Notes under the pieces: generated by a model
What the model saw: the letters and a program-made list of their open reading frames with translations, nothing else
The model's database searches: none
Told to the model about the DNA's origin: nothing
NCBI GenBank assembly: GCA_963789515.1
Contig: CAWBKW010000002.1
Coordinates: 372,001-436,000, forward strand
Direction: 5' to 3'
Length of the DNA stretch: 64,000 nt
From: JBAXEO01 sp963789515
GTDB lineage: Bacteria; Actinomycetota; Coriobacteriia; Anaerosomatales; JAAXUF01
Shown here: positions 55,469 through 63,694 of the stretch, piece by piece
How positions within the stretch are numbered: position 1 is the stretch's first letter
How the letters are laid out: each line of letters opens with the position of its first letter
Translations under genes and position numbers: made by a program

Positions 55469-56215
55469 ATGAGCCTACGTCCCGAAGGCCGAGCGAACGA
55501 CGCACTGCGGCCCGTGCGCGTCACGCGGCACTACATGAAGCACGCCATGGGGAGCTGCATCTTCGAGCTCGGCGACACGCGCGTGCTGTGTGCCGCCAAC
55601 ATCGAGACCGGCGTTTCCTCGTGGCGACGCGGCTCCGGCCTGGGTTGGGTCACTGCCGAGTACGCCATGCTTCCCGCTGCCACACACACCCGCTCGCGAC
55701 GCGAGAGCTCCTCGAGCGGCCCGAAGGGCCGGACGCAGGAGATTCAGCGCCTCATCGGCCGTTCGCTTCGCTCTGTCGTCGACATGAGCGGGCTGGGCGG
55801 CGAGGTGAGTGTGACCGTGGACTGCGACGTCATCCAGGCCGACGGTGGCACGCGGACCGCGGCGATCACCGGCGCTTGGCTCGCACTCTACGATGCGCTC
55901 GTCGTCTGGAAGGCCGCCGGCAAGATCGCCGACATCCCGCTGACCGACAAACTTGCTGCCACGAGCGTCGGCATGGTCGACGGCGAGCTGCTGCTCGACC
56001 TCGAGTACTCCGAGGACTCGATCGCCGAGGTCGACATGAATGTGATCATGGACGGCAAAGGCCGCTTCATCGAGATCCAGGGCACCGGCGAGCAGACGCC
56101 GTTCGACCGCGCGCGCCTCGACGCGATGCTCGATCTCGCGGCCGGCGGAGTCGACGCTCTGCTCGCGATTCAGAACCGGATCATCGAGGAGGACCTGGAT
56201 GTCTTCGAGTCCTGA
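55469..56215 (+). CDS. rph: Ribonuclease PH
   Basis: Phosphorolytic 3'-5' exoribonuclease that trims tRNA 3' ends. 248 residues starting MSLRPEGRANDALRPVRVTR. The family pattern is seen in YMKHAMGSCIFELGDTRVLC, SRRESSSSGPKGRTQEIQRL and VTVDCDVIQADGGTRTAAIT. It starts directly after the MBL gene stop. rdgB follows with a 17-base overlap. Confidence 0.96.
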   Translation: MSLRPEGRANDALRPVRVTRHYMKHAMGSCIFELGDTRVLCAANIETGVSSWRRGSGLGWVTAEYAMLPAATHTRSRRESSSSGPKGRTQEIQRLIGRSLRSVVDMSGLGGEVSVTVDCDVIQADGGTRTAAITGAWLALYDALVVWKAAGKIADIPLTDKLAATSVGMVDGELLLDLEYSEDSIAEVDMNVIMDGKGRFIEIQGTGEQTPFDRARLDAMLDLAAGGVDALLAIQNRIIEEDLDVFES

Positions 56216-56816
56216 CGCCGGCCCGCAGGTCGTGGTGTCGAGCTCCAACCACGGCAAGCTCGCCGAGATCCGCTCCACACTCGACTTCCCCGGCTGGCGC
56301 TTTTCGGCTGCCGGTGAGCTTGACGACGAGTGGCCGAGCCCGGACGAGACCGGCGAGACCTTCGAGGCCAACGCGCGCATCAAGGCGGTCGCGGCACGCG
56401 AGCGCTTCGGTTTCGCCGCGCTCGCCGACGATTCCGGCCTCGAGGTCGACGCGCTCGACGGTGAGCCGGGCGTGTACAGCTCTCGCTACGCCGGTCCCTG
56501 CGCCACGGACGCCGAGAACAACAGCCGGCTCCTGCTCGCGCTCCAAGACGTGCCCGAGGCTGAGCGCACGGCGCGGTTCCGGTGCACGATCGTCTTCATC
56601 GCCGATGATGGTGTCGAGACCGTCGCCCAGGGCACCTGCGAGGGCCGAATCGGCTTTGAGAGCCGCGGTGAGCACGGTTTCGGCTACGACCCGCTCTTCC
56701 GCCCGGACGCGGCGCCCGGTCGCACGATGGCCGAACTCACCCTCGCCGAGAAGAACGCGATCAGCCACCGCGGGGCGGCGTTGCGGGATTTGCGCGCGCT
56801 GCTGGTTGGGGAGTAG
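56199..56816 (+). CDS. rdgB: XTP/dITP diphosphatase
   Basis: House-cleaning pyrophosphatase of the HAM1 family, which hydrolyses dITP and XTP. 205 residues, starting MSSSPDAGPQVVVSSSNHGK. Motifs: VVVSSSNHGKLAEI (substrate), DDSGLEVDALDGEPGVYSSR and GFGYDPLFRP near the C-terminus, with ISHRGAAL as the final signature. It overlaps rph by 17 bases, as is common for this pair. Confidence 0.96.
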   Translation: MSSSPDAGPQVVVSSSNHGKLAEIRSTLDFPGWRFSAAGELDDEWPSPDETGETFEANARIKAVAARERFGFAALADDSGLEVDALDGEPGVYSSRYAGPCATDAENNSRLLLALQDVPEAERTARFRCTIVFIADDGVETVAQGTCEGRIGFESRGEHGFGYDPLFRPDAAPGRTMAELTLAEKNAISHRGAALRDLRALLVGE

Positions 56817-56903
56817 AGCCCCGCTGTCGAGGTATGGCGTGACGGGCCGCGGCTGGTCTTGCCGCTTGAGTGGGCTGCGGAAGTGCGGCTGGGCAAGCGC
56901 CGT

Positions 56904-56931
56904 TTGCCGCACATTCGCTTCGCGCTATACT
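56904..56931 (+). promoter_or_regulatory. Promoter of the tRNA cluster
   Basis: TTGCCG (56904-56909) and TATACT (56926-56931) are spaced 16 bases apart, a near-consensus housekeeping promoter. The first tRNA begins 61 bases after the -10. Confidence 0.7.
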
Positions 56932-56991
56932 ATGCCGCGCCCAACACGAGGCCCCACCGTCATGGTGTGGTCGAGTCAGGGTCAGTAGTGT

Positions 56992-57068
56992 CGGGCCGTA
57001 GCGCAGCTTGGTAGCGCATCTGCTTTGGGAGCAGAGGGTCGCAGGTTCGAATCCTGTCGGCCCGACCA
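56992..57068 (+). tRNA. tRNA-Pro (TGG)
   Basis: 77 bases with an encoded CCA. The acceptor stem is CGGGCCG with CGGCCCG. The anticodon TGG lies in the loop TTTGGGA. The T-arm has GGTTCGAATCC. Confidence 0.95.
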
Positions 57069-57071
57069 CGT

Positions 57072-57147
57072 GCGGTCGTAGTTCAATTGGTAGAGCATCA
57101 GCCTTCCAAGCTGATTGTTGCGGGTTCGAGTCCCGTCGACCGCTCCA
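57072..57147 (+). tRNA. tRNA-Gly (TCC)
   Basis: 76 bases with encoded CCA. The acceptor stem is GCGGTCG with CGACCGC. The loop CTTCCAA gives anticodon TCC. The T-arm is GGGTTCGAGTCCC. Confidence 0.95.
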
Positions 57148-57215
57148 TTGACAACACGCGTCGCCGCAGGTACCGTACCGCTTCGCGGCACAAGCCTTCA
57201 GATGCGACGTCTCAT

Positions 57216-57292
57216 GCGCCCGTAGCTCAGCTGGATAGAGCGGGAGACTTCTAATCTCTAGGTCGGGGGTTCGAATCCCTCCGGGCGTGCCA
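57216..57292 (+). tRNA. tRNA-Arg (TCT)
   Basis: 77 bases with encoded CCA. The acceptor stem is GCGCCCG with CGGGCGT (a terminal G-U pair). The loop CTTCTAA gives anticodon TCT. The T-arm is GGGTTCGAATCCC. Confidence 0.95.
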
Positions 57293-57302
57293 AGCCATTC
57301 AT

Positions 57303-57380
57303 GGTGGGTGTAGCTCAGTTGGTTAGAGCGCCGGACTGTGGCTCCGGAGGCCGCGGGTTCGAGTCCCGTTACCCACCCCA
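57303..57380 (+). tRNA. tRNA-His (GTG)
   Basis: 78 bases with encoded CCA. The extra 5' G (57303) pairs with the C discriminator, the identity feature of tRNA-His. The anticodon GTG lies in CTGTGGC. The acceptor GTGGGT pairs with ACCCAC. Confidence 0.95.
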
Positions 57381-57432
57381 GTATGGGTTGATAATCCGCG
57401 ACGCGCAGGTACACTGGCGAAGCGCCACATAC

Positions 57433-57508
57433 GGGCCGTTAGCTCAGCTGGTAGAGCAGGGGACTCTTAATCCCAAGGTCATAGGTTCGATCCCTATACG
57501 GCCCACCA
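57433..57508 (+). tRNA. tRNA-Lys (CTT)
   Basis: 76 bases with encoded CCA. The acceptor stem is GGGCCGT with ACGGCCC. The loop CTCTTAA gives anticodon CTT. The T-arm is AGGTTCGATCCCT. Confidence 0.94.
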
Positions 57509-57520
57509 TCGCACTTACGA

Positions 57521-57551
57521 AAGCCTCCGGTCCTCGGACCGGGGGCTTCCT
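57521..57551 (+). terminator. Terminator after the tRNA cluster
   Basis: AAGCCTCCGGTCC pairs with GGACCGGGGGCTT (one T-G pair) around a very short loop, giving a 13-bp stem just past tRNA-Lys. A weak T-rich stretch (TCCTGCATG) follows. Confidence 0.75.
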
Positions 57552-57776
57552 GCATGTTTCTCAGGGGCCTCGTGGACCCCCCTCGGTCCCACGCCTGTGC
57601 CCGCGGAAGAAGGAACTGATCGGCGAGCGCAGCGCATGGTCTCAGGGGCAGAATCCGTTCCTTACAAGACCGATAGCGAACGACGGTGTCCATGGGCGTA
57701 TCATGAGCGGCGACGGACAGTCGGTCCGGCGGCCCGCCGGACCTGAGTCCTCGCCGAGGATCCGAGGAGTCGGAAC

Positions 57777-58397
57777 ATGGCCGAGCGGGAGCACGCGGCC
57801 GAGAGCATCGTCGCCGGGCGTGGTCGGATGGAGCCACTGACGGTCTGTCTGCTCTTCAACGCGGTCTTGCTGGCGGCGTCGGCGGCTTGGGCGTACTCGC
57901 TCGGCGACTACGAGTTCGCCCTCTACGCCGTAGCATTCCTCGCGCTTCTACCGGTGCTTCGAGCTTGGCTTCACCCCTACGACCTGCCGCCGCTCCCGCT
58001 CGTGTTGATCACCGTCGGGGTCGCGCTGCATTTCGCGTGCGGGTTCGTGAGGATCGGGGACACGGTCCTGTACGGTCAGCAGTACTTCGGCGTCTACGTC
58101 GACAAGTACGTCCACCTGTACAACGGGATGGCCACCGCGGTGCTCATCGCCTTCATCATGCGCGGCGCGGGGCTCCGCCTTCACCCGATGGAGGGCTTCG
58201 TCATCATCGTCATGGCGCTCGGACTCGGCGCCCTCGTCGAGATTCTGGAGTTCTCCGCGGTCATCCTGGTGGGGACGACGGGCGTAGGCGACTACCTCAA
58301 CAACCTGGGCGATCTGGTCGCCGACCTTCTGGGCGCGTTCGTCGGCTACGGTGTGTTCAAGATGGCAACTTCAGGAGTTGACCTCGTCAAGGACTGA
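57777..58397 (+). CDS. DUF2238 (YjdF-like) membrane protein
   Basis: 206 residues with about six hydrophobic segments, e.g. LTVCLLFNAVLLAASAAWAY, FALYAVAFLALLPVL and GFVIIVMALGLGALVEILEF. VDKYVHLYNGMATA and the polar residues of YLNNLGDLVADLLGAFVGY are typical of the YjdF/DUF2238 family, which has no established function. A GAGGAGT box at 57765-57771 sets the start. Frame is intact. Confidence 0.82.
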   Translation: MAEREHAAESIVAGRGRMEPLTVCLLFNAVLLAASAAWAYSLGDYEFALYAVAFLALLPVLRAWLHPYDLPPLPLVLITVGVALHFACGFVRIGDTVLYGQQYFGVYVDKYVHLYNGMATAVLIAFIMRGAGLRLHPMEGFVIIVMALGLGALVEILEFSAVILVGTTGVGDYLNNLGDLVADLLGAFVGYGVFKMATSGVDLVKD

Positions 58398-58464
58398 ACG
58401 AGTCTGTGTGGGTCAGTGACGCCTCACCGATGCGCCGCGGGATCCTCGACGCCGGTACCGCGTT

Positions 58465-58710
58465 CTACTCCATTCCGACGTGCGACCCATCGCAGTACGG
58501 CGGAGTCTTGGTGAGTCCGCAGTTGCAGATGGCCAGCGTGCCCGCCTCCTTGACCTCGAACATGAGCGGTTCGATACCACTGCCCTCGTGAGAGCCATCG
58601 CAGTAGGGAACGCCCTTGGTCTTGCCGCACTGGCACCAGGCGTAGGTGCCGGCGTCCATGTGGGCGACCATCGGATGTGTCGACGTGTGGTCGTTCTCGA
58701 ATCGGGCCAT
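58465..58710 (-). CDS. CDGSH iron-sulfur protein with two CDGSH motifs
   Basis: 81 residues, starting MARFENDHTSTHPMVAHMDA at 58710 with a GAGGAGA box upstream. Two complete ligand sets occur: CQCGKTKGVPYCDGSH and CNCGLTKTPPYCDGSH, each C-x-C ... C-D-G-S-H, which binds a [2Fe-2S] cluster with three Cys and one His. Tandem (class MitoNEET-like/Miner2-like) bacterial proteins carry two clusters within one chain. The role may be redox or cluster transfer. It is convergent with the DUF2238 gene. Confidence 0.92.
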   Translation of the reverse strand: MARFENDHTSTHPMVAHMDAGTYAWCQCGKTKGVPYCDGSHEGSGIEPLMFEVKEAGTLAICNCGLTKTPPYCDGSHVGME

Positions 58711-58861
58711 CGGTCTCTCCTCGCTCTCGAAATGCCGGGGGCGCATCCACTATGTTCCCTCGACGTCTCGGCGATCTCCGCACAGCGAGTTCGCGTCGCA
58801 GGTCACCCCTCGAGCTCCGAGTTTGACGCGTACCGAGTCGATGACTTAGGGTTCGCAGAGC

Positions 58862-59040
58862 CCGAAGGGGAGTAGCGAACCGGGACCTATGGGTCACGGG
58901 GGATGCATCGACATACTGGGTGACAAGCCCCGGTGCACCAGCACTGATCTCGAGTGCCACGCGAGACCTTCGGCGGAACGAGAGAGCACCGGGCATCGGT
59001 GCGTCGTCCGCCGGAGCGTCCTGGAAGCTCCGGCCAGCAG
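58862..59040 (+). promoter_or_regulatory. Probable yybP-ykoY manganese riboswitch
   Basis: The leader of the GDT1-family gene holds the two conserved parts of the yybP-ykoY aptamer: GGGGAGTAGC (58867-58876) and, about 35 bases later, CGACATACTGGG (58909-58920), followed by a GCCCCGG region. These segments pack to form the Mn2+-binding core in known members. Further down, GCCGGAGC and GCTCCGGC (59010-59034) can form an 8-bp stem just before the gene start, which could be the expression platform. The downstream gene belongs to a class frequently controlled by this riboswitch. The match is by eye, without a covariance search. Confidence 0.72.
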
Positions 59041-59054
59041 GTTGGAGCAACCGC

Positions 59055-59717
59055 GTGACCTACATCTTCCTCGTCGCGTTCATCCTGATCATGGTGGGCG
59101 AACTCGCCGACAAGTCCCAGCTTCTCGCGCTCTTGCTCGCCACCCGCTACAAGGCATGGCAGGTGCTCGTCGGGATCTTCATCGCGACGTTCATCGTCCA
59201 CTTCTTCACAACGCTTGTGGGCCAGTTCCTGGGTGCGGCGATTCCTCAGGGAGTCATCCCGTGGATCACCGGCGTCCTCTTCATCGGATTCGGCGTTTGG
59301 ACGCTGCGCGGTGACAAGGTCGAAGAAGGCGAGGCCGACAAGGGCGCGCGATTCGGACCCATCCTCGCCACGACGGTTGCGTTCTTTCTCGCCGAGCTGG
59401 GGGACAAGACCCAGATCATGACGTTGACCATCTCGGTCGACCCCGGCGGCGCGCTGCTGGCCTACCTCAAGGGAGCCGGACCGACTGTCCAGAGCTGGCT
59501 CGCGACCGCCGGGTCGCCCGAGAACGTGAGCCAGATGGGCCGCTTCTGGGCGGTGACGATGGGATCGACCATAGGCATGGTCGTGGCCGATGCCATCGCG
59601 ATCGGTGTCGGGCGACTTCTCGGCAAGAACATGCCCGAACTGCTGATGCGCCGCGTGTCGGGGGTCCTGTTCATCGCGTTCGGACTGCTGAGCATCGCCT
59701 CGGTACTGCTAGGTTAA
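59055..59717 (+). CDS. TMEM165/GDT1 (UPF0016) family cation transporter
   Basis: GTG 59055 with a GGAG box 7 bases upstream; 220 residues, about six membrane segments. The two ExGD(K/R)(T/S) motifs of the family are present: ILIMVGELADKSQLLALLLA and VAFFLAELGDKTQIMTLTI. Members export Mn2+ or Ca2+. The probable manganese riboswitch upstream supports manganese export. Frame is continuous. Confidence 0.9.
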   Translation: MTYIFLVAFILIMVGELADKSQLLALLLATRYKAWQVLVGIFIATFIVHFFTTLVGQFLGAAIPQGVIPWITGVLFIGFGVWTLRGDKVEEGEADKGARFGPILATTVAFFLAELGDKTQIMTLTISVDPGGALLAYLKGAGPTVQSWLATAGSPENVSQMGRFWAVTMGSTIGMVVADAIAIGVGRLLGKNMPELLMRRVSGVLFIAFGLLSIASVLLG

Positions 59718-59774
59718 CCCCACCCGCTCGACTACACTGCTCGTGTCGACCAAGGAGGCACGGTACTTGCGAGG

Positions 59775-60077
59775 GTGCGATCCGAGATGAACATGCTGCT
59801 CAAGTACCTCGTCATAGGCCTGGTGGTCCTCATCAGTGTCGTAGCCTTCTCGGTGTGCGCCGAGGGTGTCGGCGATGCGTGCGGCCACTCCCACTGCCCG
59901 GGTGGGGACCGCTCGCATCCTCTGCGGCGTCTCGCGCGACGTGTCGTCGGGACGCTCTCGGCGACCTTTTCGCTCGGGCCCGGGCGCTTCGTGAGTTCGT
60001 CCAGAGGCGTCTTCTCGTCTGTCTCGTCGCTCCTCCCCGCTTCGCGGCCTGTGATGACGGTCTCGCTGCGCCTCTGA
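59775..60077 (+). CDS. Small membrane protein with Cys/His motif, unknown function
   Basis: GTG 59775 (or ATG 59787) with a GGAGG box at 59754-59758. 100 residues: an N-terminal membrane segment (LLKYLVIGLVVLISVVAFS) followed by VCAEGVGDACGHSHCPGGDR, a Cys/His-rich stretch that might bind metal, and a Ser/Arg-rich tail. The tail looks poorly conserved and may not be real coding sequence. It lies between the GDT1 gene and a secreted protein. No family is recognised. Confidence 0.45.
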   Translation: MRSEMNMLLKYLVIGLVVLISVVAFSVCAEGVGDACGHSHCPGGDRSHPLRRLARRVVGTLSATFSLGPGRFVSSSRGVFSSVSSLLPASRPVMTVSLRL

Positions 60078-60128
60078 ACGCCGACGGCACATCATTTGTC
60101 GTTGTCGAGTATCAGGTCAGGAGATCTC

Positions 60129-61382
60129 ATGCGTCATTCCCTTCGATTCATCTTTGCCGCCGCCGTCTTTGCGCTCGCGGTCTCGCCTGTCACCGCAGGC
60201 TTCGCGGCTCCCACCACGTGGGAGCGAGTCGATGTCACGCAGCATTCAGAGCAGGGCGGAGGGGTGTTGCTGGTTTCCGGAGAGCTGCCGGCAACAGCAT
60301 CGCTTCCGGCGGATGCCCAGCTCTCCGTCCCCGCTGGCTCTGGACTCCAATGGATCGGGGAGATCCTCGGTGGGGCGTCGGCCGACGATCCCGAGCTGAA
60401 GTTCACCAAGACCACGGTCAAAGGCAACGATCTCTACCGGTTCACGCTGACCAAGTCGCGCACGGCACAGATCGAAGTGCCCCTCACGGAGAGCATGGCC
60501 TTCGACGGAACAACGTACACGTCGTTTGTCGCGTGGACCGCCGCCCAAGACGTCCCCGAGGTGCGGTTGAACCTCCGTGTGCCGCGGGCAGCTGTGATTG
60601 CGACACCGCAAGCCGGAGCCGCGCTGCTGCCGGGTGACGCCAACTACGCTTTCTACACCAAGACAGTCAAGAACGTGAAAGCCGGAGACCAGCTCGACCT
60701 GGCGGTTGCGTACTCGCTTCCGACGGTCGCCGCAGCAGCCGCCGCAGGCGCCGCACCGTCAGGCGGCCGATCGGTAGTGCCGATCGCGCTCGTGCTCCTG
60801 GTACTCGCAGCATTCGTCGGGCTGATCGTGGCGGTTCGCCGCAAGATGGCGGGAAGCGCCTCTGGAGCTGATGAGGCGTATGTCGCCCCCGCGAAAGCCA
60901 AGCGCGGTCGGGCGTCCTCGGAGGCCGTCGAGATGGACGACGCCGATGGCGAAGACGCGGGGGTGTCAGCAGAAGCCGACTCCTCGAAGGCGCCGCTCAG
61001 CGGCAAGGCGAAACGCAATCTGGTCACGGCGACCATCATCGGAGGCTTGGTCGTTGCAGCGATCATCGTCGGCGCGCAGACGATGAAGCCCAAGGCCACA
61101 GGGGATACCATCAGCCAGACGTTCTCCTCCGGTGAGGCGTGCGCCACAGCGACCATTCCGCTCGCCGTCTCCGCGGATGCCGACCCGGGCAAGACGGCCG
61201 AGACCCTGTTCGCAGCCATCAAGCCCATCCCGGGACTGACCACCGCCACCTACAACCGGAAGACGGCGAGCATCGACATCGGGTACTGCGAGTCATCATC
61301 CTCAGAGGCCGCGCTCAGGCAGGCGCTTGCGCCCACGGGCATGGTCGCGTCCGGCGGCGCTCCGACGGCACCGCAGCCGTAG
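60129..61382 (+). CDS. Envelope protein with signal peptide and two membrane segments, unknown function
   Basis: ATG 60129 after CAGGAG; 417 residues. A signal peptide (FIFAAAVFALAVSPVTAGFA) starts the protein. A beta-rich extracytoplasmic domain of about 180 residues follows (ERVDVTQHSEQGGGVLLV, YRFTLTKSRTAQIEVPLTES). Membrane segments lie near 215-235 and 305-325, with a charged loop between them. The C-terminal part (ETLFAAIKPIPGLTTATYNR, ASIDIGYCESSSSEAALRQA) has the length and pattern of a heavy-metal-associated ferredoxin-like fold but lacks CxxC. No family name can be given. Confidence 0.7.
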   Translation: MRHSLRFIFAAAVFALAVSPVTAGFAAPTTWERVDVTQHSEQGGGVLLVSGELPATASLPADAQLSVPAGSGLQWIGEILGGASADDPELKFTKTTVKGNDLYRFTLTKSRTAQIEVPLTESMAFDGTTYTSFVAWTAAQDVPEVRLNLRVPRAAVIATPQAGAALLPGDANYAFYTKTVKNVKAGDQLDLAVAYSLPTVAAAAAAGAAPSGGRSVVPIALVLLVLAAFVGLIVAVRRKMAGSASGADEAYVAPAKAKRGRASSEAVEMDDADGEDAGVSAEADSSKAPLSGKAKRNLVTATIIGGLVVAAIIVGAQTMKPKATGDTISQTFSSGEACATATIPLAVSADADPGKTAETLFAAIKPIPGLTTATYNRKTASIDIGYCESSSSEAALRQALAPTGMVASGGAPTAPQP

Positions 61383-61424
61383 CCCTTGGGGCAGGAAGCC
61401 CTTCCGCTCTGCGGCCAAGTGCCG

Positions 61425-62219
61425 TCAGGCTCTGCGAAGCGACTCTCCGAGCGTGACGGGGAGCCCGGCATCGAGCATCGCATGTACGACGTTCTCAATG
61501 TCGTAGTCGACGCGGTGCGAGATCGTCCCGATCCAGACGTCGGTCGCGCCGGCTCGGCCGACGGATGCGTCACCCGGTGCTGCACGTGCGACCTCGTCGC
61601 GGCTGCCCAGCACCAGTTCGACCCAGCAGGCGCGCGGGTCGCCGTCCTTGGGCTTGCCGGCTGAGCCGCTGCTCACGTAGTGGATGGCAGCGTCGTTGGT
61701 GCCGGCGAGCATCCGGTGGTAGGGGACGTGGACGTGGCCGACGCAGACCACATCGGCCTCGGCCTGCTCGGCGAGCCGGACCAGCTGGCCTTCCTGCCGG
61801 TCGAGCAGCAGATACTCGTTGATCTTGCGGGGGCTCCCATGGGCGAGGAGCACCCTGACGCCTTCGTGGTCGAATCGGAGGTCGTCGGGCAGCGCGGCAA
61901 GCCACGCGAGGTCGGCGTCGTCCAGCGCGCCTTCCGTGAAGGCGTAGGAGGCGGCCCCGTCGACCTTGGCCTGTTCCGTGGCGTAGTAGCAGCCGCACTC
62001 CCCGCGCCGGTTACCGATGCCGTCGTCGTAGTTGCCGCGAATCGTGGGGACCCCGAGGCTGCGGACGCGATCGACCACGCCGGCCGGATCAGGACCGTAC
62101 CCGACGAGGTCGCCGAGGCAGTACGACTCCTCGACCCCGTGCGCCCGGATGTCAGCGACCACGGCGTCGAGCGCCACGAGGTTTCCGTGAACGTCCGAGA
62201 AGAGCGCGATCCGGCGCAC
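61425..62219 (-). CDS. Metallophosphoesterase (calcineurin-like)
   Basis: 264 residues starting MRRIALFSDVHGNLVALDAV. The metallophosphoesterase motifs are FSDVHGN, CLGDLVGYGPDP, IRGNYDDGI, LLAHGSP and CVGHVHVPYH, so all metal-binding His, Asp and Asn residues are present. The YfcE/MJ0936-like size fits a phosphodiesterase. Its start lies 2 bases past the acr3 stop, so it is the third gene of the arsR-acr3 operon. Its substrate in this setting is unknown. Confidence 0.9.
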   Translation of the reverse strand: MRRIALFSDVHGNLVALDAVVADIRAHGVEESYCLGDLVGYGPDPAGVVDRVRSLGVPTIRGNYDDGIGNRRGECGCYYATEQAKVDGAASYAFTEGALDDADLAWLAALPDDLRFDHEGVRVLLAHGSPRKINEYLLLDRQEGQLVRLAEQAEADVVCVGHVHVPYHRMLAGTNDAAIHYVSSGSAGKPKDGDPRACWVELVLGSRDEVARAAPGDASVGRAGATDVWIGTISHRVDYDIENVVHAMLDAGLPVTLGESLRRA

Positions 62220-62221
62220 GG

Positions 62222-63364
62222 TCAGGAGCCCTTCAGCATGTCGCTGACCTCACAGGAGCCCTCAGCGAACTCGGCGGCGGTGAGCAGGTCGACCTCCGTC
62301 GGCATGGGTTCATCGGCGAAGTAGCGCGTCTTGAACGCCAGGGCGACGTTGACCAGTCCGATCAGGACCGGCACCTCCACCAGCGGGCCGATCACCGCTG
62401 CGAACGCTTGTCCGGAGTTGATGCCGAACACGGAGATGCACACCGCGATCGCGAGCTCGAAGTTGTTGGAGCCCGCCGTGAAGGCGAGCGTGGTCGTCTT
62501 GGCGTAGCGCAGGCCGATGGCCTTGGCCACGAAGAACGTCAGGAAGAACATGATCGCGAAGTAGAAGAGCATCGGAATCGCCACTCGCACGCCGTCCAGC
62601 GGGACGCCCACGATCATCTCGCCCTTGAGCGAGAACATCGTGAAGATGGTGAACAGCAGGGCGACAAGCGTGACGGGGCCGACTCTCGGCACGAACACGG
62701 TCTCGTACCACTCCAGGCCCTTGAGGCGTATGAGCCCGAAGCGCGAGATGACGCCGGCGGCGAAGGGGATGCCGAGGTAGATGAGAACCGTCACTGCGAT
62801 CTCGGAGGGGGAGACGTCGACGACGGCACCCGGGACTCCGAACAGCGGGGGCAGCACGGTCACGAAGAACCAGGCGTACAGGCCGAAGAACAGCACCTGC
62901 ATGACGCTGTTGAGCGCCACGAGCCCGGCAGCGAACTCGCAGTCACCTTCGGCCAGACCGTTCCACACGATGACCATGGCGATACACGGCGCGATGCCGA
63001 TGATGATGAGTCCGACCATGTACTCGTAGTAGTCGGGGAAGATGCTTGCCGCGCCGATCGCGAGCAGGAACATGACCGACGGTGCCACGATCCAGTTCAT
63101 GATCATGGCGAGCGTGAGCGCCTTGCGGTCGCGCATCACGTCCGGGAGCTCCTCGTAGTGCACCTTCGCGAGGGCCGGATACATCATGGCGATCAGGCCG
63201 AGGGCGATGGGGATGTTGGTCGTCCCCACGGTGAACTGGCCGATGAACTTCGGCACCCATTGGAACAGCGCCCCGGCGGCGACGCCCGCCGCCATAGCGA
63301 GGAAGATCCACAGCGTGAGATAGCGGTCGAGGAAGCTCAGCTTCTTGGCGACGGACTGGGTCAT
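62222..63364 (-). CDS. acr3: Arsenite efflux transporter, ACR3 family
   Basis: 380 residues with ten membrane segments, starting MTQSVAKKLSFLDRYLTLWI. A longer upstream reading is excluded because the start overlaps the arsR stop (ATGA). ACR3 features are the second-helix FLAMAAGVAAGALFQWVPKF, the conserved IGIAPCIAMVIVWNGLAEGD with the substrate cysteine, and AGSNNFELAIAVCISVFG. ACR3 extrudes arsenite using the proton motive force. Confidence 0.94.
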   Translation of the reverse strand: MTQSVAKKLSFLDRYLTLWIFLAMAAGVAAGALFQWVPKFIGQFTVGTTNIPIALGLIAMMYPALAKVHYEELPDVMRDRKALTLAMIMNWIVAPSVMFLLAIGAASIFPDYYEYMVGLIIIGIAPCIAMVIVWNGLAEGDCEFAAGLVALNSVMQVLFFGLYAWFFVTVLPPLFGVPGAVVDVSPSEIAVTVLIYLGIPFAAGVISRFGLIRLKGLEWYETVFVPRVGPVTLVALLFTIFTMFSLKGEMIVGVPLDGVRVAIPMLFYFAIMFFLTFFVAKAIGLRYAKTTTLAFTAGSNNFELAIAVCISVFGINSGQAFAAVIGPLVEVPVLIGLVNVALAFKTRYFADEPMPTEVDLLTAAEFAEGSCEVSDMLKGS

Positions 63365-63672
63365 CAGTTCTCCTCGGACTCGACGGAACAGGGGACAACG
63401 TCGGTGACCATGGCGGCCACCGCCGCGGCGAACGTGCGCAGAAGATCGGGAGCGACGCAGTACACCCGCCCCTGGCCGACGGGATGGGAGGAGACCACAC
63501 CGGCATCCTGGAGGATCGCGAGGTGCTGGGAGACGGTCGACTGGGCGAGCGGGAGTTCGGCGAACAGGTCGGCGCCTCGGCACTCGGGTTCTCGGGCCAG
63601 GAGCCGCACGATGTGGAGCCGCGCAGGATGGGAAAGGGCCTTCGCGACCAAGGCCGTGGCTGCATCGTCCAT
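63364..63672 (-). CDS. arsR: ArsR-family transcriptional repressor
   Basis: 102 residues of winged-helix fold: ALVAKALSHPARLHIVRLLA, then the recognition helix AQSTVSQHLAILQDAGVVSS and the wing GQGRVYCVAPDL. The usual arsenic site ELCVCDL is replaced by EPECRGADLFAELP, which keeps one cysteine. Other cysteines are in VYCVAPD and VPCSVESEE, so the inducer-binding site differs from the classical form. It is first in the operon with acr3 and overlaps it by one base. Confidence 0.93.
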   Translation of the reverse strand: MDDAATALVAKALSHPARLHIVRLLAREPECRGADLFAELPLAQSTVSQHLAILQDAGVVSSHPVGQGRVYCVAPDLLRTFAAAVAAMVTDVVPCSVESEEN

Positions 63673-63694
63673 CGAGGTCGTCCAATCATCGTGA

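Noticed and set aside
56992..57508. tRNA cluster as a repeat or CRISPR array
   Set aside because: The repeated GGTTCGA segments are T-arms of five different tRNAs.
59833..60090. Minus-strand frame opposite the small membrane protein
   Set aside because: Arg-rich composition and no ribosome binding site; it is a shadow frame.
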